In this document: in pieces, positions 8,579 through 16,320 of the stretch
How positions within the stretch are numbered: the first letter of the stretch is position 1
Layout: every line of letters begins with the position of its first letter
Assembly: GCA_001789205.1 (NCBI GenBank)
Contig: MFYT01000011.1
Coordinates: 16,444-80,443 of the forward strand
DNA length: 64,000 bases
Source: Candidatus Raymondbacteria bacterium RIFOXYA2_FULL_49_16
GTDB lineage: Bacteria > Fibrobacterota > OXYB2-FULL-49-7 > XYB2-FULL-49-35
Direction of reading: 5' to 3'
Position numbers and translations under genes: made by a program
The notes under the pieces: generated by a model
Told to the model about the DNA's origin: nothing
What the model saw: the letters and a program-made list of their open reading frames with translations, nothing else
Database searches by the model: none

Positions 8579-10296
8579 ATAAAAAAACCATCGCACCAAC
8601 AGTCCTGTGCCTTTGCGCTGCCAGCAGCCTGCTCCTGTGGCAATGCGGCCAACCTTCAGGCCCCGACGTGGCAGGCAACACGTCTGAGACCGGCAATGCG
8701 CTTGTGTCAGGATATGTATACAATTCAAACGGTTCCGCGGCACAAGGAGCTACAATCAGGTTTGTGGCAATTGACCATAATCCCTACGAGACTCATACCA
8801 TTACAGACTCCACTTTCACGGACAGCACAGGATGGTATGGCATAAACACCCTTCCATTTGATACCTACAATGTGTTTGCCGCAGGGGTTAATGACAGCCT
8901 GGGCCTGCAGGACTCTGTGGCATTCACAGGCGACACCATACAGGTCCCGGAAAACACAATTAAGACGCCAGGTTCAATGGCCGGGTATATCAAACTGCTT
9001 GCCGGGGACGAACCAGACAAGATAATCGCCATTGCCATGGGGTCTAATACATTCTCGTTCATAACCACTAGCGCCCGATTCAGCTTTGCGGACCTGGCAG
9101 AAGGGCAATATAATGTGAAATTCCTCTCTCTTTTGCCTAAGTACAGTAATTTGGATACAGTATTTCATATTTTTGCGGGCGCGAATATTGATTTAGGAAC
9201 AGATTCCATTGTAATACCATTGAAAATACCCATTCCAACAGGGTTTGCCGTTAAATATGACAGCATGACGCAGCGAGTAACGCTCTTGTGGAACAAAATG
9301 AACCCCGCAAAGGTGAGTGCCTACAATGTGTATCGTGAGCATGCTGGCAATGGTGATTCTCTGCTAACGCCAGTGGCAACAACAGACACCTTCTACGTGG
9401 ACTCCAACGCCATTCAGGATGAGACCTATATCTATCGTGTGGCTTCAGTGAATGCAGGGGATGAAGAAGGGGTAAAAACGCGTGGAGACAGCGTGACAAT
9501 TGTAAGCGCGTACAAATTCCTGCGAGTATTTGCAGCCACAGGCACGAATGACGGACAGGTTTCATTGCCCCAAGGAATCACTATAGATTCCATGAAAAAT
9601 GTCTATGTTGTTGATTTAGGAAACTGGCGAATACAGAAATTCGACAGATCTGGCAACTTTCTAATGAAATTCGGCAGCCAAGGTAATACTAACGGGCAAT
9701 TCAGCAGACCACAAGATATCGTAATAGACAAATGGGGTAAAATATACATTACCGACGCAGACCAAATGTGCGTCCATAAATTCAACAGTATTGGTTCATT
9801 CGTTACAAAATGGAGTACAAAAGGGCTACCATCTGGCATCGCAATTGATTATTCAGGTCGAATATATGTTGCTACACAATCAGATTCAAGTTTCATACAA
9901 GTATTTGATACTGGTGGAGTTAAGCTAAGTGAATGGAAGACACCCGTGGGCAATCTTGATATTGCGATTAAAGACCTTGATACTGTGTTCGTAAGCTCAC
10001 GAGATAATAAGCTAACAACATATTTATCCAATGGTACCCTGATCCAGAGCTGGACAATTAATGGATTAGCAGATGGTTTCCGTTTTGCTATGGATAAAAA
10101 CAACAATTTCTTTATCCCCTTCTGGTATACAAATGATTTTGTTCGTGTTTTTAATAAAGAAGAGAGACTTTTAGGACAATTCGGGAAATCAGGCGCACAA
10201 GTAGGGTATCTTTATTATCCAGTGACAGCATATGTGGATGGAAAAAATGTTTTCATTTGTGCAAATAATGGAATCCAAATATTTACTATTCCTTAA
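8575..10296 (+). CDS. Lipoprotein with Ig/FnIII-like domains and NHL repeats
   Basis: 573 residues from ATG 8575, overlapping the upstream gene by 4 bases. The N-terminus is a lipoprotein signal (AASSLLLWQC; lipobox LLWQ-C near residue 27). It is followed by a carboxypeptidase-regulatory-like beta domain (GYVYNSNGSAAQGATIRF), a second such domain, a fibronectin type III-like domain (~residues 220-315, with RVTLLWNKMNPAKVSAYNVYR) and at least five NHL-type propeller strands (GQVSLPQGITIDSMKNVYVV; NGQFSRPQDIVIDKWGKIYI; PSGIAIDYSGRIYV). Cell-surface binding or scaffold role is likely; no catalytic motif is seen. A/T content rises toward the 3' end. Confidence 0.85.
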   Translation: MNKKTIAPTVLCLCAASSLLLWQCGQPSGPDVAGNTSETGNALVSGYVYNSNGSAAQGATIRFVAIDHNPYETHTITDSTFTDSTGWYGINTLPFDTYNVFAAGVNDSLGLQDSVAFTGDTIQVPENTIKTPGSMAGYIKLLAGDEPDKIIAIAMGSNTFSFITTSARFSFADLAEGQYNVKFLSLLPKYSNLDTVFHIFAGANIDLGTDSIVIPLKIPIPTGFAVKYDSMTQRVTLLWNKMNPAKVSAYNVYREHAGNGDSLLTPVATTDTFYVDSNAIQDETYIYRVASVNAGDEEGVKTRGDSVTIVSAYKFLRVFAATGTNDGQVSLPQGITIDSMKNVYVVDLGNWRIQKFDRSGNFLMKFGSQGNTNGQFSRPQDIVIDKWGKIYITDADQMCVHKFNSIGSFVTKWSTKGLPSGIAIDYSGRIYVATQSDSSFIQVFDTGGVKLSEWKTPVGNLDIAIKDLDTVFVSSRDNKLTTYLSNGTLIQSWTINGLADGFRFAMDKNNNFFIPFWYTNDFVRVFNKEERLLGQFGKSGAQVGYLYYPVTAYVDGKNVFICANNGIQIFTIP

Positions 10297-10300
10297 AATT

Positions 10301-10325
10301 AGGGACAAGTTCTTCACTTGTCCCC
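10301..10325. terminator. Bidirectional hairpin between convergent genes
   Basis: AGGGACAAGT (10301-10310), loop TCTTC, ACTTGTCCC(C) (10316-10325) make a strong 9-10 bp stem between the convergent lipoprotein and tail-fibre-like genes. On the minus strand it is followed by an A/T-rich AATTTTAA stretch. Confidence 0.6.
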
Positions 10326-10351
10326 TGTTAGCATCTCATCTTCATTGATTT

Positions 10352-10903
10352 TCAATAAAGATCATGAGACCCGCCAGAATTATCTTTAAAGCAAAGTTTC
10401 CCGGAAGTTGAGTCAACATAAATAGAACAATATGGTGCGCTTGCAGCGGAAGAAACTTTAGGCTTTATATACCCATTGCTATCTACGACTTGCTGTCCCC
10501 CAACCTTTAAATCACCATTCACTTCAAGCTTTGCACCAGGCGAATTCGTGCCCACACCAACATCGCCGCCGCTTTCAACAAACACCCTTGCCGTGGCAGC
10601 TGTGCACAGGACTAGCGGTGCGCTTGTACCTGAATCAATCTCCAGCCATTTTGGCTTTCCAGCGCTTCCGCTGCCATACTTGGTCATAGCAGCCGCACCC
10701 TGATACGAAATCAACTGCACACCAGTGCCAGCGGAACTGCCGGAATCAGCATTCACAACCCCCACCCTTGTCACACTGTTCGCGACCTTTTGCACGTGGA
10801 GGGGATACGAAATACTGGTAACGCCAATACCCGCATTGCCGCCATTGGTCAGTGTAATGTCAGACGTGTTCGCGGTCTCTGTCACACTTGGATAATTAGC
10901 CAT
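10352..10903 (-). CDS. Tail-fibre-like / cell-surface structural protein (orphan)
   Basis: 183 residues from ATG 10903, with AAGGAGGC just upstream. The sequence is rich in Gly, Ser, Thr and Val and has the repeat style of trimeric phage-tail-fibre or adhesin shafts: GNAGIGVTSISYPLHVQK and GDVGVGTNSPGAKLEVNGDL are two copies of a G-I/V-G-x-x-S-x-P-x-x-L-x-V unit. No signal peptide, no membrane segment and no phage genes nearby. The C-terminus (CSIYVDSTSGKLCFKDNSGG) resembles fibre tips. It has its own promoter and leader hairpin. It could be a moron-like remnant, or a host protein of this style; I cannot decide. Confidence 0.6.
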   Translation of the reverse strand: MANYPSVTETANTSDITLTNGGNAGIGVTSISYPLHVQKVANSVTRVGVVNADSGSSAGTGVQLISYQGAAAMTKYGSGSAGKPKWLEIDSGTSAPLVLCTAATARVFVESGGDVGVGTNSPGAKLEVNGDLKVGGQQVVDSNGYIKPKVSSAASAPYCSIYVDSTSGKLCFKDNSGGSHDLY

Positions 10904-10934
10904 AATACTGCCTCCTTGAAAAAATGTTTATGGG

Positions 10935-10955
10935 TCCGAAGGAGTTTCCTTCGGA
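10935..10955 (-). promoter_or_regulatory. 5' leader hairpin of the tail-fibre-like gene
   Basis: TCCGAAGGA / TCCTTCGGA perfect 9-bp arms with a 3-base loop, located between the predicted transcription start and the ribosome site of the gene at 10903. It could stabilise the mRNA or act in translation control. Confidence 0.45.
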
Positions 10956-10974
10956 AAATGAAGCGGTTAACTAT

Positions 10975-11003
10975 ATTATAATACAAAAAATGATAAAATG
11001 CAA
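10975..11003 (-). promoter_or_regulatory. Sigma-70-type promoter for the tail-fibre-like gene
   Basis: On the minus strand: TTGCAT (11003-10998), 17-base spacer, TATAAT (10980-10975, exact consensus). Predicted start near 10968, giving a ~65-base leader before ATG 10903. Confidence 0.65.
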
Positions 11004-11197
11004 GTAGTTACTATGCATGTAATTGATTCTAGATAAAAGATCGGTTTTACTGACTATATAGCATTTTGTTTTCTCTTGGCATCCCTCCCTAAAAGGATTA
11101 TTTTTTCCAGGAAAACAAAAACCGGCACAAAATCGGGAAATTATAAAGAACTGCAATCAACCACTAGAAACATGTTTACTGCATACGAGGTGTTGTC

Positions 11198-12193
11198 ATG
11201 AATGAACAAATCCCAGCCACGCTGAAATCAAGCCCGGTCATTAAACGGCACACCTCAAACCCCATACTGTCTGCAAAAAATGTTCCGTACAAGGCGGCTC
11301 TTATTTTCAACGCCGGGATCGCCAAATTCAATGGGAAATACGTAATGGTTTTCCGCAACGACTACGGATCCATTCCAGAGCAACGATTGGATGGAACAAA
11401 TATTGGTATCGCGTTCAGCAACGACGGCATCAGTTGGGATGTCGCACCAAAGCCCTGTTTTGACCTTGCCGATGGAGAGATAACCCGGGCATACGATCCC
11501 CGGCTTACCGTGATGGACGGCAGGTGCTATATGTGTTTTGCCGTGGATACCAACCATGGGGTGCGCGGAGGTATCGCCGTTACTGACGATTTCGAGCGCT
11601 TCGAAATATTGAGCCTATCAGTGCCTGACAATAGAAACATGGTCCTATTCCCGGAAAAAATAGGCGGAAACTATGTACGGCTCGAACGCCCCTTTCCGGT
11701 GTACAGCCGCGGAGGCAAGGACAGGTTCGATATCTGGATATCAGCATCGCCGGACCTGAAGTACTGGGGAGACTCACATCTATTGCTGGGTGTCGAACAT
11801 GTCCCGTTTGCCAATGATAAGATCGGTCCTGGAGCGCCTCCCATAAAAACAAAGGCTGGATGGCTCACTATGTTTCACAGCGTGGATATTGATTCACGCC
11901 GAGGAAAAAATGGATGGGAAGATTCATGGAAAAAGAGATACTGCGCAGGCATCATGCTGCTTGATCTGAGTGACCCAAGCAAAGTAAGCGGCATATCCAA
12001 ACAACCGCTCATTGCGCCCGAAGCGGATTATGAAACTAAAAACGGTTTCAGAAATGACGTTATTTTCCCCGGCGGCATGGTGCTCGAAGATTCGGGTGAG
12101 GTTAAAATATACTACGGTGCGGCCGATACCGTTGAATGCCTTGCAACGGCCCATGTTGACGACCTGATTGCGTTGTGTACAAAAGAAAGATAA
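11198..12193 (+). CDS. GH130 family glycoside phosphorylase/hydrolase
   Basis: 331 residues from ATG 11198, after GAGGTG. The GH130 pattern is clear: NPIL near the start, FNAGIAKFNGKYVMVFR, SNDGISW, the AYDPRLT motif with D100 as the likely proton donor, RPFP, and YYGAADT near the C-terminus. The family phosphorolyses or hydrolyses beta-mannosides (e.g. mannosyl-glucose, mannobiose, beta-1,4-mannosyl-GlcNAc). No signal peptide, so it acts in the cytoplasm. A phosphorylase role is probable, but the subfamily, and hence substrate, is not certain. Its 3' end lies 14 bases before the start of the serine dehydratase gene. Confidence 0.9.
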   Translation: MNEQIPATLKSSPVIKRHTSNPILSAKNVPYKAALIFNAGIAKFNGKYVMVFRNDYGSIPEQRLDGTNIGIAFSNDGISWDVAPKPCFDLADGEITRAYDPRLTVMDGRCYMCFAVDTNHGVRGGIAVTDDFERFEILSLSVPDNRNMVLFPEKIGGNYVRLERPFPVYSRGGKDRFDIWISASPDLKYWGDSHLLLGVEHVPFANDKIGPGAPPIKTKAGWLTMFHSVDIDSRRGKNGWEDSWKKRYCAGIMLLDLSDPSKVSGISKQPLIAPEADYETKNGFRNDVIFPGGMVLEDSGEVKIYYGAADTVECLATAHVDDLIALCTKER

Positions 12194-12207
12194 CCGTTAA
12201 TAATACC

Positions 12208-13416
12208 ATGGAATCATTAAAGGAACTATATCGAATCGGGCATGGGCCGTCAGCAAGCCATACCATGGGCCCGCGTACAGCCGCGGAGTTATTTCTTAAA
12301 AAGGCCCCCAATGCTTCAAGTTATCGGGTCACGCTGTATGGGAGTCTCGCGCTTACTGGCAAAGGCCACATGACCCATACGGTCATCAAAGACGTTTTCA
12401 GGTCCATACGCGTCAACATAAGCTGGAAACCAAAGATATTCCTCCCCCTTCATCCTAATGGCATGAAATTCGAGGCCCTAGACAAAAAAAACAAAGTATT
12501 TGCGCGAAGCACAGCATACAGTATTGGCGGTGGCGCAATCCGGGAAGAACAAGAGAAGCGGCCTGTCCCTGGTCCCTATAAACTAAAGACCTTGGGCGCT
12601 GTTGTTGCATGGGCGCAAAAGACCGGCAGGCCATTATGGGACTATGTCGATATTTCTGAAGGCCCCTCCATTTGGGCATACCTGTCAGAAATCTGGAAGG
12701 TCATGCGGGAAACCCTGGAAAATGGGTTACAGGAAGAAGGCGTATTGCCCGGCAGGCTAAAACTGGCGAGAAAAGCGCGCTCTTATTTCATGAAGGCGAA
12801 AAGCATGAGGCCTGATGTGCGAAAAAACGGGCTCATCTATGCGTATGCCTTGGCTGTTGCGGAGGAAAATGCCTCTGCCAGCAGGATCGTGACCGCGCCT
12901 ACCTGCGGAGCGGCCGGCGTACTCCCCGCAGTACTCTATTATGTCAAAACCGTATGCGGTCTTTCGGAAAATAAAATTGTCCAAGCCCTTGCCACAGCCG
13001 GTATCATTGGCAATGTGGTCAAATCCAACGCATCAATCTCGGGTGCGGAAGTAGGGTGCCAAGGTGAGATCGGCACGGCCTGCGCCATGGCGGCGGGCGC
13101 TGTATGCCAACTCTACGGCGGGACATCGCACCAGATCGAATATGCCGCTGAAATGGGGCTTGAGCACCATCTGGGACTCACGTGCGACCCGGTCGCGGGC
13201 CTGGTCCAGATACCGTGCATTGAAAGGAATGCCTTTGCCGCTGTACGCGCGGTTGATTGCGCGGAATACGCGCTTCTTTCCGACGGCAGGCATTGCATCA
13301 GCTTTGACGATGTTGTGAAGGTCATGAAAAAAACAGGGACAGACCTGAAAGAACTTTATAAAGAAACATCCACAGGTGGTTTGGCATCTCTGGTATTGCA
13401 CCATCTGAAATCCTGA
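12208..13416 (+). CDS. sdaA: L-serine ammonia-lyase (iron-sulfur serine dehydratase, single chain)
   Basis: Converts L-serine to pyruvate and ammonia with a [4Fe-4S] cluster. Start set at ATG 12208 because the family begins at SLKELYRIGHGPSASHTMGP; an in-frame GTG at 12175 would add 11 residues overlapping the previous gene and has no better ribosome site. Both the N-terminal beta domain (~1-120) and the alpha catalytic domain (~165-400) are on one 402-residue chain. Probable cluster ligands are C284 (EVGCQGEIG), C326 (LTCDPV) and C337 (QIPCIERN). No strong Shine-Dalgarno is visible, suggesting coupling to the GH130 gene. Confidence 0.93.
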   Translation: MESLKELYRIGHGPSASHTMGPRTAAELFLKKAPNASSYRVTLYGSLALTGKGHMTHTVIKDVFRSIRVNISWKPKIFLPLHPNGMKFEALDKKNKVFARSTAYSIGGGAIREEQEKRPVPGPYKLKTLGAVVAWAQKTGRPLWDYVDISEGPSIWAYLSEIWKVMRETLENGLQEEGVLPGRLKLARKARSYFMKAKSMRPDVRKNGLIYAYALAVAEENASASRIVTAPTCGAAGVLPAVLYYVKTVCGLSENKIVQALATAGIIGNVVKSNASISGAEVGCQGEIGTACAMAAGAVCQLYGGTSHQIEYAAEMGLEHHLGLTCDPVAGLVQIPCIERNAFAAVRAVDCAEYALLSDGRHCISFDDVVKVMKKTGTDLKELYKETSTGGLASLVLHHLKS

Positions 13417-13443
13417 AATATCCTATTTTTTTTAGAGGCGCGT

Positions 13444-13758
13444 ATGGAACACTGTTTTGTATATATCACGGCAAAAGATAAGCGGCAGGCAAAAAGCATT
13501 GGCAAGACCCTCGTGCGCGAACGCCTTGCCGCATGCGCGAACATCATTGAAAAAATACACTCGTTCTACTGGTGGGAAGGCAAACTCCAGGAAAACGCTG
13601 AGGCGCTGCTTATCGTAAAAACCAGGAAAACCCTGGTAAAAAAGCTTGTTACCCGTGTGAAAAAGCTACACTCCTACTCCTGTCCGTGCGTTGTTGCCCT
13701 GCCCATAACCGAAGGGAACCCAGACTTTTTGAATTGGATTTCAGCCGAGACCAGGTAA
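13444..13758 (+). CDS. cutA: Divalent-cation tolerance protein CutA
   Basis: 104 residues, the usual CutA1 length. Family features: FVYITAKDKRQAKSIGKTLVRERLAACANII, the YWWEGKLQENAEALLIVKT segment and the C-terminal P(I)TEGNPDFLNWI. The protein forms trimers of ferredoxin-like fold; it is linked genetically to copper tolerance but its molecular role is unsettled. ATG 13444 is preceded by TTTTAGAGGCG. It sits 27 bases after sdaA and 19 before the first lpxA, so probably in the same transcript. Confidence 0.93.
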   Translation: MEHCFVYITAKDKRQAKSIGKTLVRERLAACANIIEKIHSFYWWEGKLQENAEALLIVKTRKTLVKKLVTRVKKLHSYSCPCVVALPITEGNPDFLNWISAETR

Positions 13759-13777
13759 ATAGTATCTTTTAGAATCC

Positions 13778-14557
13778 ATGGCAACCATCCATTCAACTGC
13801 GATCATTGATCCCGGGGCCGAACTAGATTCGACTGTCGATGTGGGACCCTATTGCATTGTTGGTCCCAAAGTGAAAATCGGCGCTGGCACACGCTTTATG
13901 TCTCACGTCCAAGTGGAAGGGCCCACAACTATCGGAAAAGACAACATGTTCTTTCCTTTTTCCTATATTGGTGCGGTCCCTGTCGACCTCAAATACCGGG
14001 GAGAAGAGAGCGAACTCATCATCGGCGATAATAATAACATCCGTGAATCAGTATCCCTGCACCGGGGAACAATAGGCGGAGGAAATATCACAAAAATCGG
14101 AAACAATTGTCTGATTATGGCGTATGTGCATGCGGGGCACGATACCATTATCGAAGACGAGGTCATTGTCGCGAATGCCACTCAAATCGCGGGTCATGTT
14201 CTTATTAAAAAAGGCGCCCGTGTGGGCGGTGTAAGCGCTATAACCCAATTTTGCGTCATTGGTGAGATGGCATATATAGGCGCCTCCTCCCTTATTCACA
14301 AGGACATTCCACCCTATGTGAGCGCAACGGGCAATCCGATAAAACCTTCAGGCATAAATAAAGTGGGGCTCGAACGAAAAGGGCATGGCGTTGAAACCAT
14401 CAATGAACTGAAAAAAGCCTATAAAATAATCTACATGAAAAACCTGACTATTGCCGAGGCTGAAAAAGAGATAATGACGTCATGCGACATGTCCCTGGCC
14501 GAGCTTCAAAACATGGTCAATTTCATCAAGACCTCGCCAAACGGCATTGCCAGATAA
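13778..14557 (+). CDS. lpxA: UDP-N-acetylglucosamine O-acyltransferase (LpxA), canonical paralog
   Basis: First acylation of UDP-GlcNAc in lipid A synthesis (acyl-ACP donor). 259 residues, left-handed beta-helix hexapeptide repeats (e.g. IGAGTRF, IGKDNMF, IGNNCLI) to ~residue 190, then a helical C-terminal domain. Alignment by eye to E. coli LpxA shows the catalytic His (H121, E. coli H125) with H118 (H122) and H140 (H144) kept; ITQFC replaces HQFC. The GNPIKPSGINKVGLERKG segment matches the UDP-GlcNAc contact region. It lies outside the lpxD-lpxC operon, which contains a second, more divergent copy at 33082; this copy has the better active-site match. Confidence 0.88.
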   Translation: MATIHSTAIIDPGAELDSTVDVGPYCIVGPKVKIGAGTRFMSHVQVEGPTTIGKDNMFFPFSYIGAVPVDLKYRGEESELIIGDNNNIRESVSLHRGTIGGGNITKIGNNCLIMAYVHAGHDTIIEDEVIVANATQIAGHVLIKKGARVGGVSAITQFCVIGEMAYIGASSLIHKDIPPYVSATGNPIKPSGINKVGLERKGHGVETINELKKAYKIIYMKNLTIAEAEKEIMTSCDMSLAELQNMVNFIKTSPNGIAR

Positions 14558-14583
14558 CACAACGGAAACGAGCGGCAGGCCTC

Positions 14584-15240
14584 TTATTCCAGTTTGAAAA
14601 CAACTTTGTATTCATAGCGAATTTCAACAGGCTGGCCCTTGATACGCGGCGGCGGGAAGCGCCATTTTCGGATAACTCTTGAAGTTTCAAGCGCAAACTG
14701 CTGGTGACCGGCTGTTTTAGTGATGGAGAAGGACTTCACATACCCTTTGGGATCAATCGTGAGTTCCACAACCACATACCCTTCAATGTGCGCTTCACGG
14801 GCAATTGCCGGATAAAGCGGTTTGGGATTATACACAGGAGTAAAGTCAGTGTTATCAAGCTGCTTCGCGTCAACAAATCCCGTTTCCTCGATAGGAGAAA
14901 CCGGCTGCGCCGTGGAAACGGATACGGCATCGTTTGGTGGAGCAGGTTCGGTCGCAGCAGGGGCGTATACCGGTTCGTCGGGTAACGGCTGAGGTTGCGC
15001 TTCCCTGGGTTCAGGCGGCCGTTCAATCGGTTTTTTCGGTGATGGCGGCCGGACGGCACGTAGTTTTTCAGCGCTGCCCTGCGGCAGCGTCACATCCTCC
15101 AGCGTGATGAAAGGGGCTTCGCTCAGTTTTCCCGGACGGTCCAGATTCAGGAAAATCAGGCAGAAAGCCAAGGGCAGAATCGCTGAAAATAGTGCTGACA
15201 GCGTCCAGCGGAACCTGTCGGACCGTACAATAGACTTCAC
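14584..15240 (-). CDS. tonB: Energy transducer TonB
   Basis: 218 residues: a short cytoplasmic start, one membrane segment (~12-32, LSALFSAILPLAFCLIFL), a proline-rich periplasmic spacer (PPSPKKPIERPPEP..., ~63-115) and a TonB C-terminal domain (~130-218, YPAIAREAHIEGYVVVELTIDPKGYVKS, KWRFPPPRIKGQPV). It transmits proton-motive energy from ExbBD to the outer-membrane receptor encoded in the same operon. Its start overlaps the exbD stop by 4 bases, so the three energising genes are coupled. Confidence 0.93.
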   Translation of the reverse strand: MKSIVRSDRFRWTLSALFSAILPLAFCLIFLNLDRPGKLSEAPFITLEDVTLPQGSAEKLRAVRPPSPKKPIERPPEPREAQPQPLPDEPVYAPAATEPAPPNDAVSVSTAQPVSPIEETGFVDAKQLDNTDFTPVYNPKPLYPAIAREAHIEGYVVVELTIDPKGYVKSFSITKTAGHQQFALETSRVIRKWRFPPPRIKGQPVEIRYEYKVVFKLE

Positions 15241-15659
15241 CGTTTCTCCATAAATTGGGTTCCTATGGAAAAACGATGAAGGTTCTTCTCCCGGAGACGG
15301 TCCATAAGCGTAATAAGAGGTTCCACCTGTGAACGGCGGTCCGGCACAAGCACCACATTCAAGCGCGGGTTCTTCGATGATTCCAAAACAGCCGCACTCT
15401 CGACTTCCTCCAGGGTCCGGACGCCTCCATCGTACCAGTAACGGCCCTGATCATCGATGGAAACGATTAAAAGGTCTTTTTGCAGGGGTTGACTGGTCGC
15501 GGCGCGCGCCTTGTCCACTTTGATACCGCTCTCTTTGATGAAATTGGTTGTCACCGCAAAGAAAATCAGAAGTAGAAACACCATATCTATCAGCGGGGCC
15601 ATGCTGATTTCCGGTTTCCGCAGTTCTCCGTCCATTACATCAAAGGCCTTTATCGCCAT
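15237..15659 (-). CDS. exbD: Biopolymer transport protein ExbD
   Basis: 140 residues with one N-terminal membrane helix, APLIDMVFLLLIFFAVTTNF, that includes the conserved proton-path Asp (D25), followed by a periplasmic domain. Part of the ExbB-ExbD-TonB motor. It overlaps exbB by one base and tonB by 4 bases. The 2-gene order exbB-exbD followed directly by tonB, with a receptor upstream, points to a dedicated system for one substrate. Confidence 0.93.
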   Translation of the reverse strand: MAIKAFDVMDGELRKPEISMAPLIDMVFLLLIFFAVTTNFIKESGIKVDKARAATSQPLQKDLLIVSIDDQGRYWYDGGVRTLEEVESAAVLESSKNPRLNVVLVPDRRSQVEPLITLMDRLREKNLHRFSIGTQFMEKR

Positions 15660-16282
15660 CAGATTTTTCCCCTATGTTCTTCAAGATATTCAAACAGATG
15701 GGTCAGCGACGCCTTCAGGACCGACACAATCGATGCGGAACGATTGGACAAAAAAACGTGAAAGAGAATAATGGGCACGGTCGCGACAAGTCCGGCTTGC
15801 GTAGTGATAAGCGCTTCCGCGATCCCATCCGCCATTGCCTGCGCATCGCCAGTCCCCTGCAGCGCAATGACCTTGAAGGTGGTGATCATGCCGGTGACCG
15901 TTCCCAGGAGCCCCAGCAGCGGCATCAACCCGGCCAATGTCGCGATAATGTTGAGATAATGGGTCAGGGCCGGCAATTCCTTCAAAAGCGCGGTATCGAC
16001 CTTTTTCTCGAGTCGAGACAAGGGAAGTTCCGCACCCTCCAGCGCAACACTCAGTACGTTCTTGATAACTCCGGTCTCGCCCTGAAGAAAGGTCCGGGCG
16101 TCTTCAAGACCGCCGGTTGCAAGCGTTTCAGAAAAACGGTCCGCCAGACGCTTGCTTCTTGAAGCGGTCTGCCAGAAAAACATGAATCGTTCGCAGATAA
16201 GCAGTAATGCCCAGAAAGTGAACCCAACGATGGGAAACATGAATATCCCACCCTTGATAAAATATTCCCTCACAGCATCCAT
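15659..16282 (-). CDS. exbB: MotA/TolQ/ExbB proton channel family protein
   Basis: 207 residues with three predicted membrane segments (~12-34, ~105-130 and ~150-175) and the family core LNIIATLAGLMPLLGLLGTV..MITTF, then IAEALITTQAGLVATVPIILFH. It forms the pentameric channel of the ExbB-ExbD motor. The ATG at 16282 is 38 bases after the receptor gene stop, within the same operon; GAGGAGAC-type ribosome site is visible on the minus strand (16287-16293). Confidence 0.93.
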   Translation of the reverse strand: MDAVREYFIKGGIFMFPIVGFTFWALLLICERFMFFWQTASRSKRLADRFSETLATGGLEDARTFLQGETGVIKNVLSVALEGAELPLSRLEKKVDTALLKELPALTHYLNIIATLAGLMPLLGLLGTVTGMITTFKVIALQGTGDAQAMADGIAEALITTQAGLVATVPIILFHVFLSNRSASIVSVLKASLTHLFEYLEEHRGKI

Positions 16283-16320
16283 AATGTCTCCTCGCTTGAA
16301 ATCCTTAAAATAAAAATTCG

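Noticed and set aside
10352-10903. Possible prophage
   Set aside because: Only one fibre-like gene; no integrase, capsid, tail, lysis or attachment sites were found in the neighbourhood.
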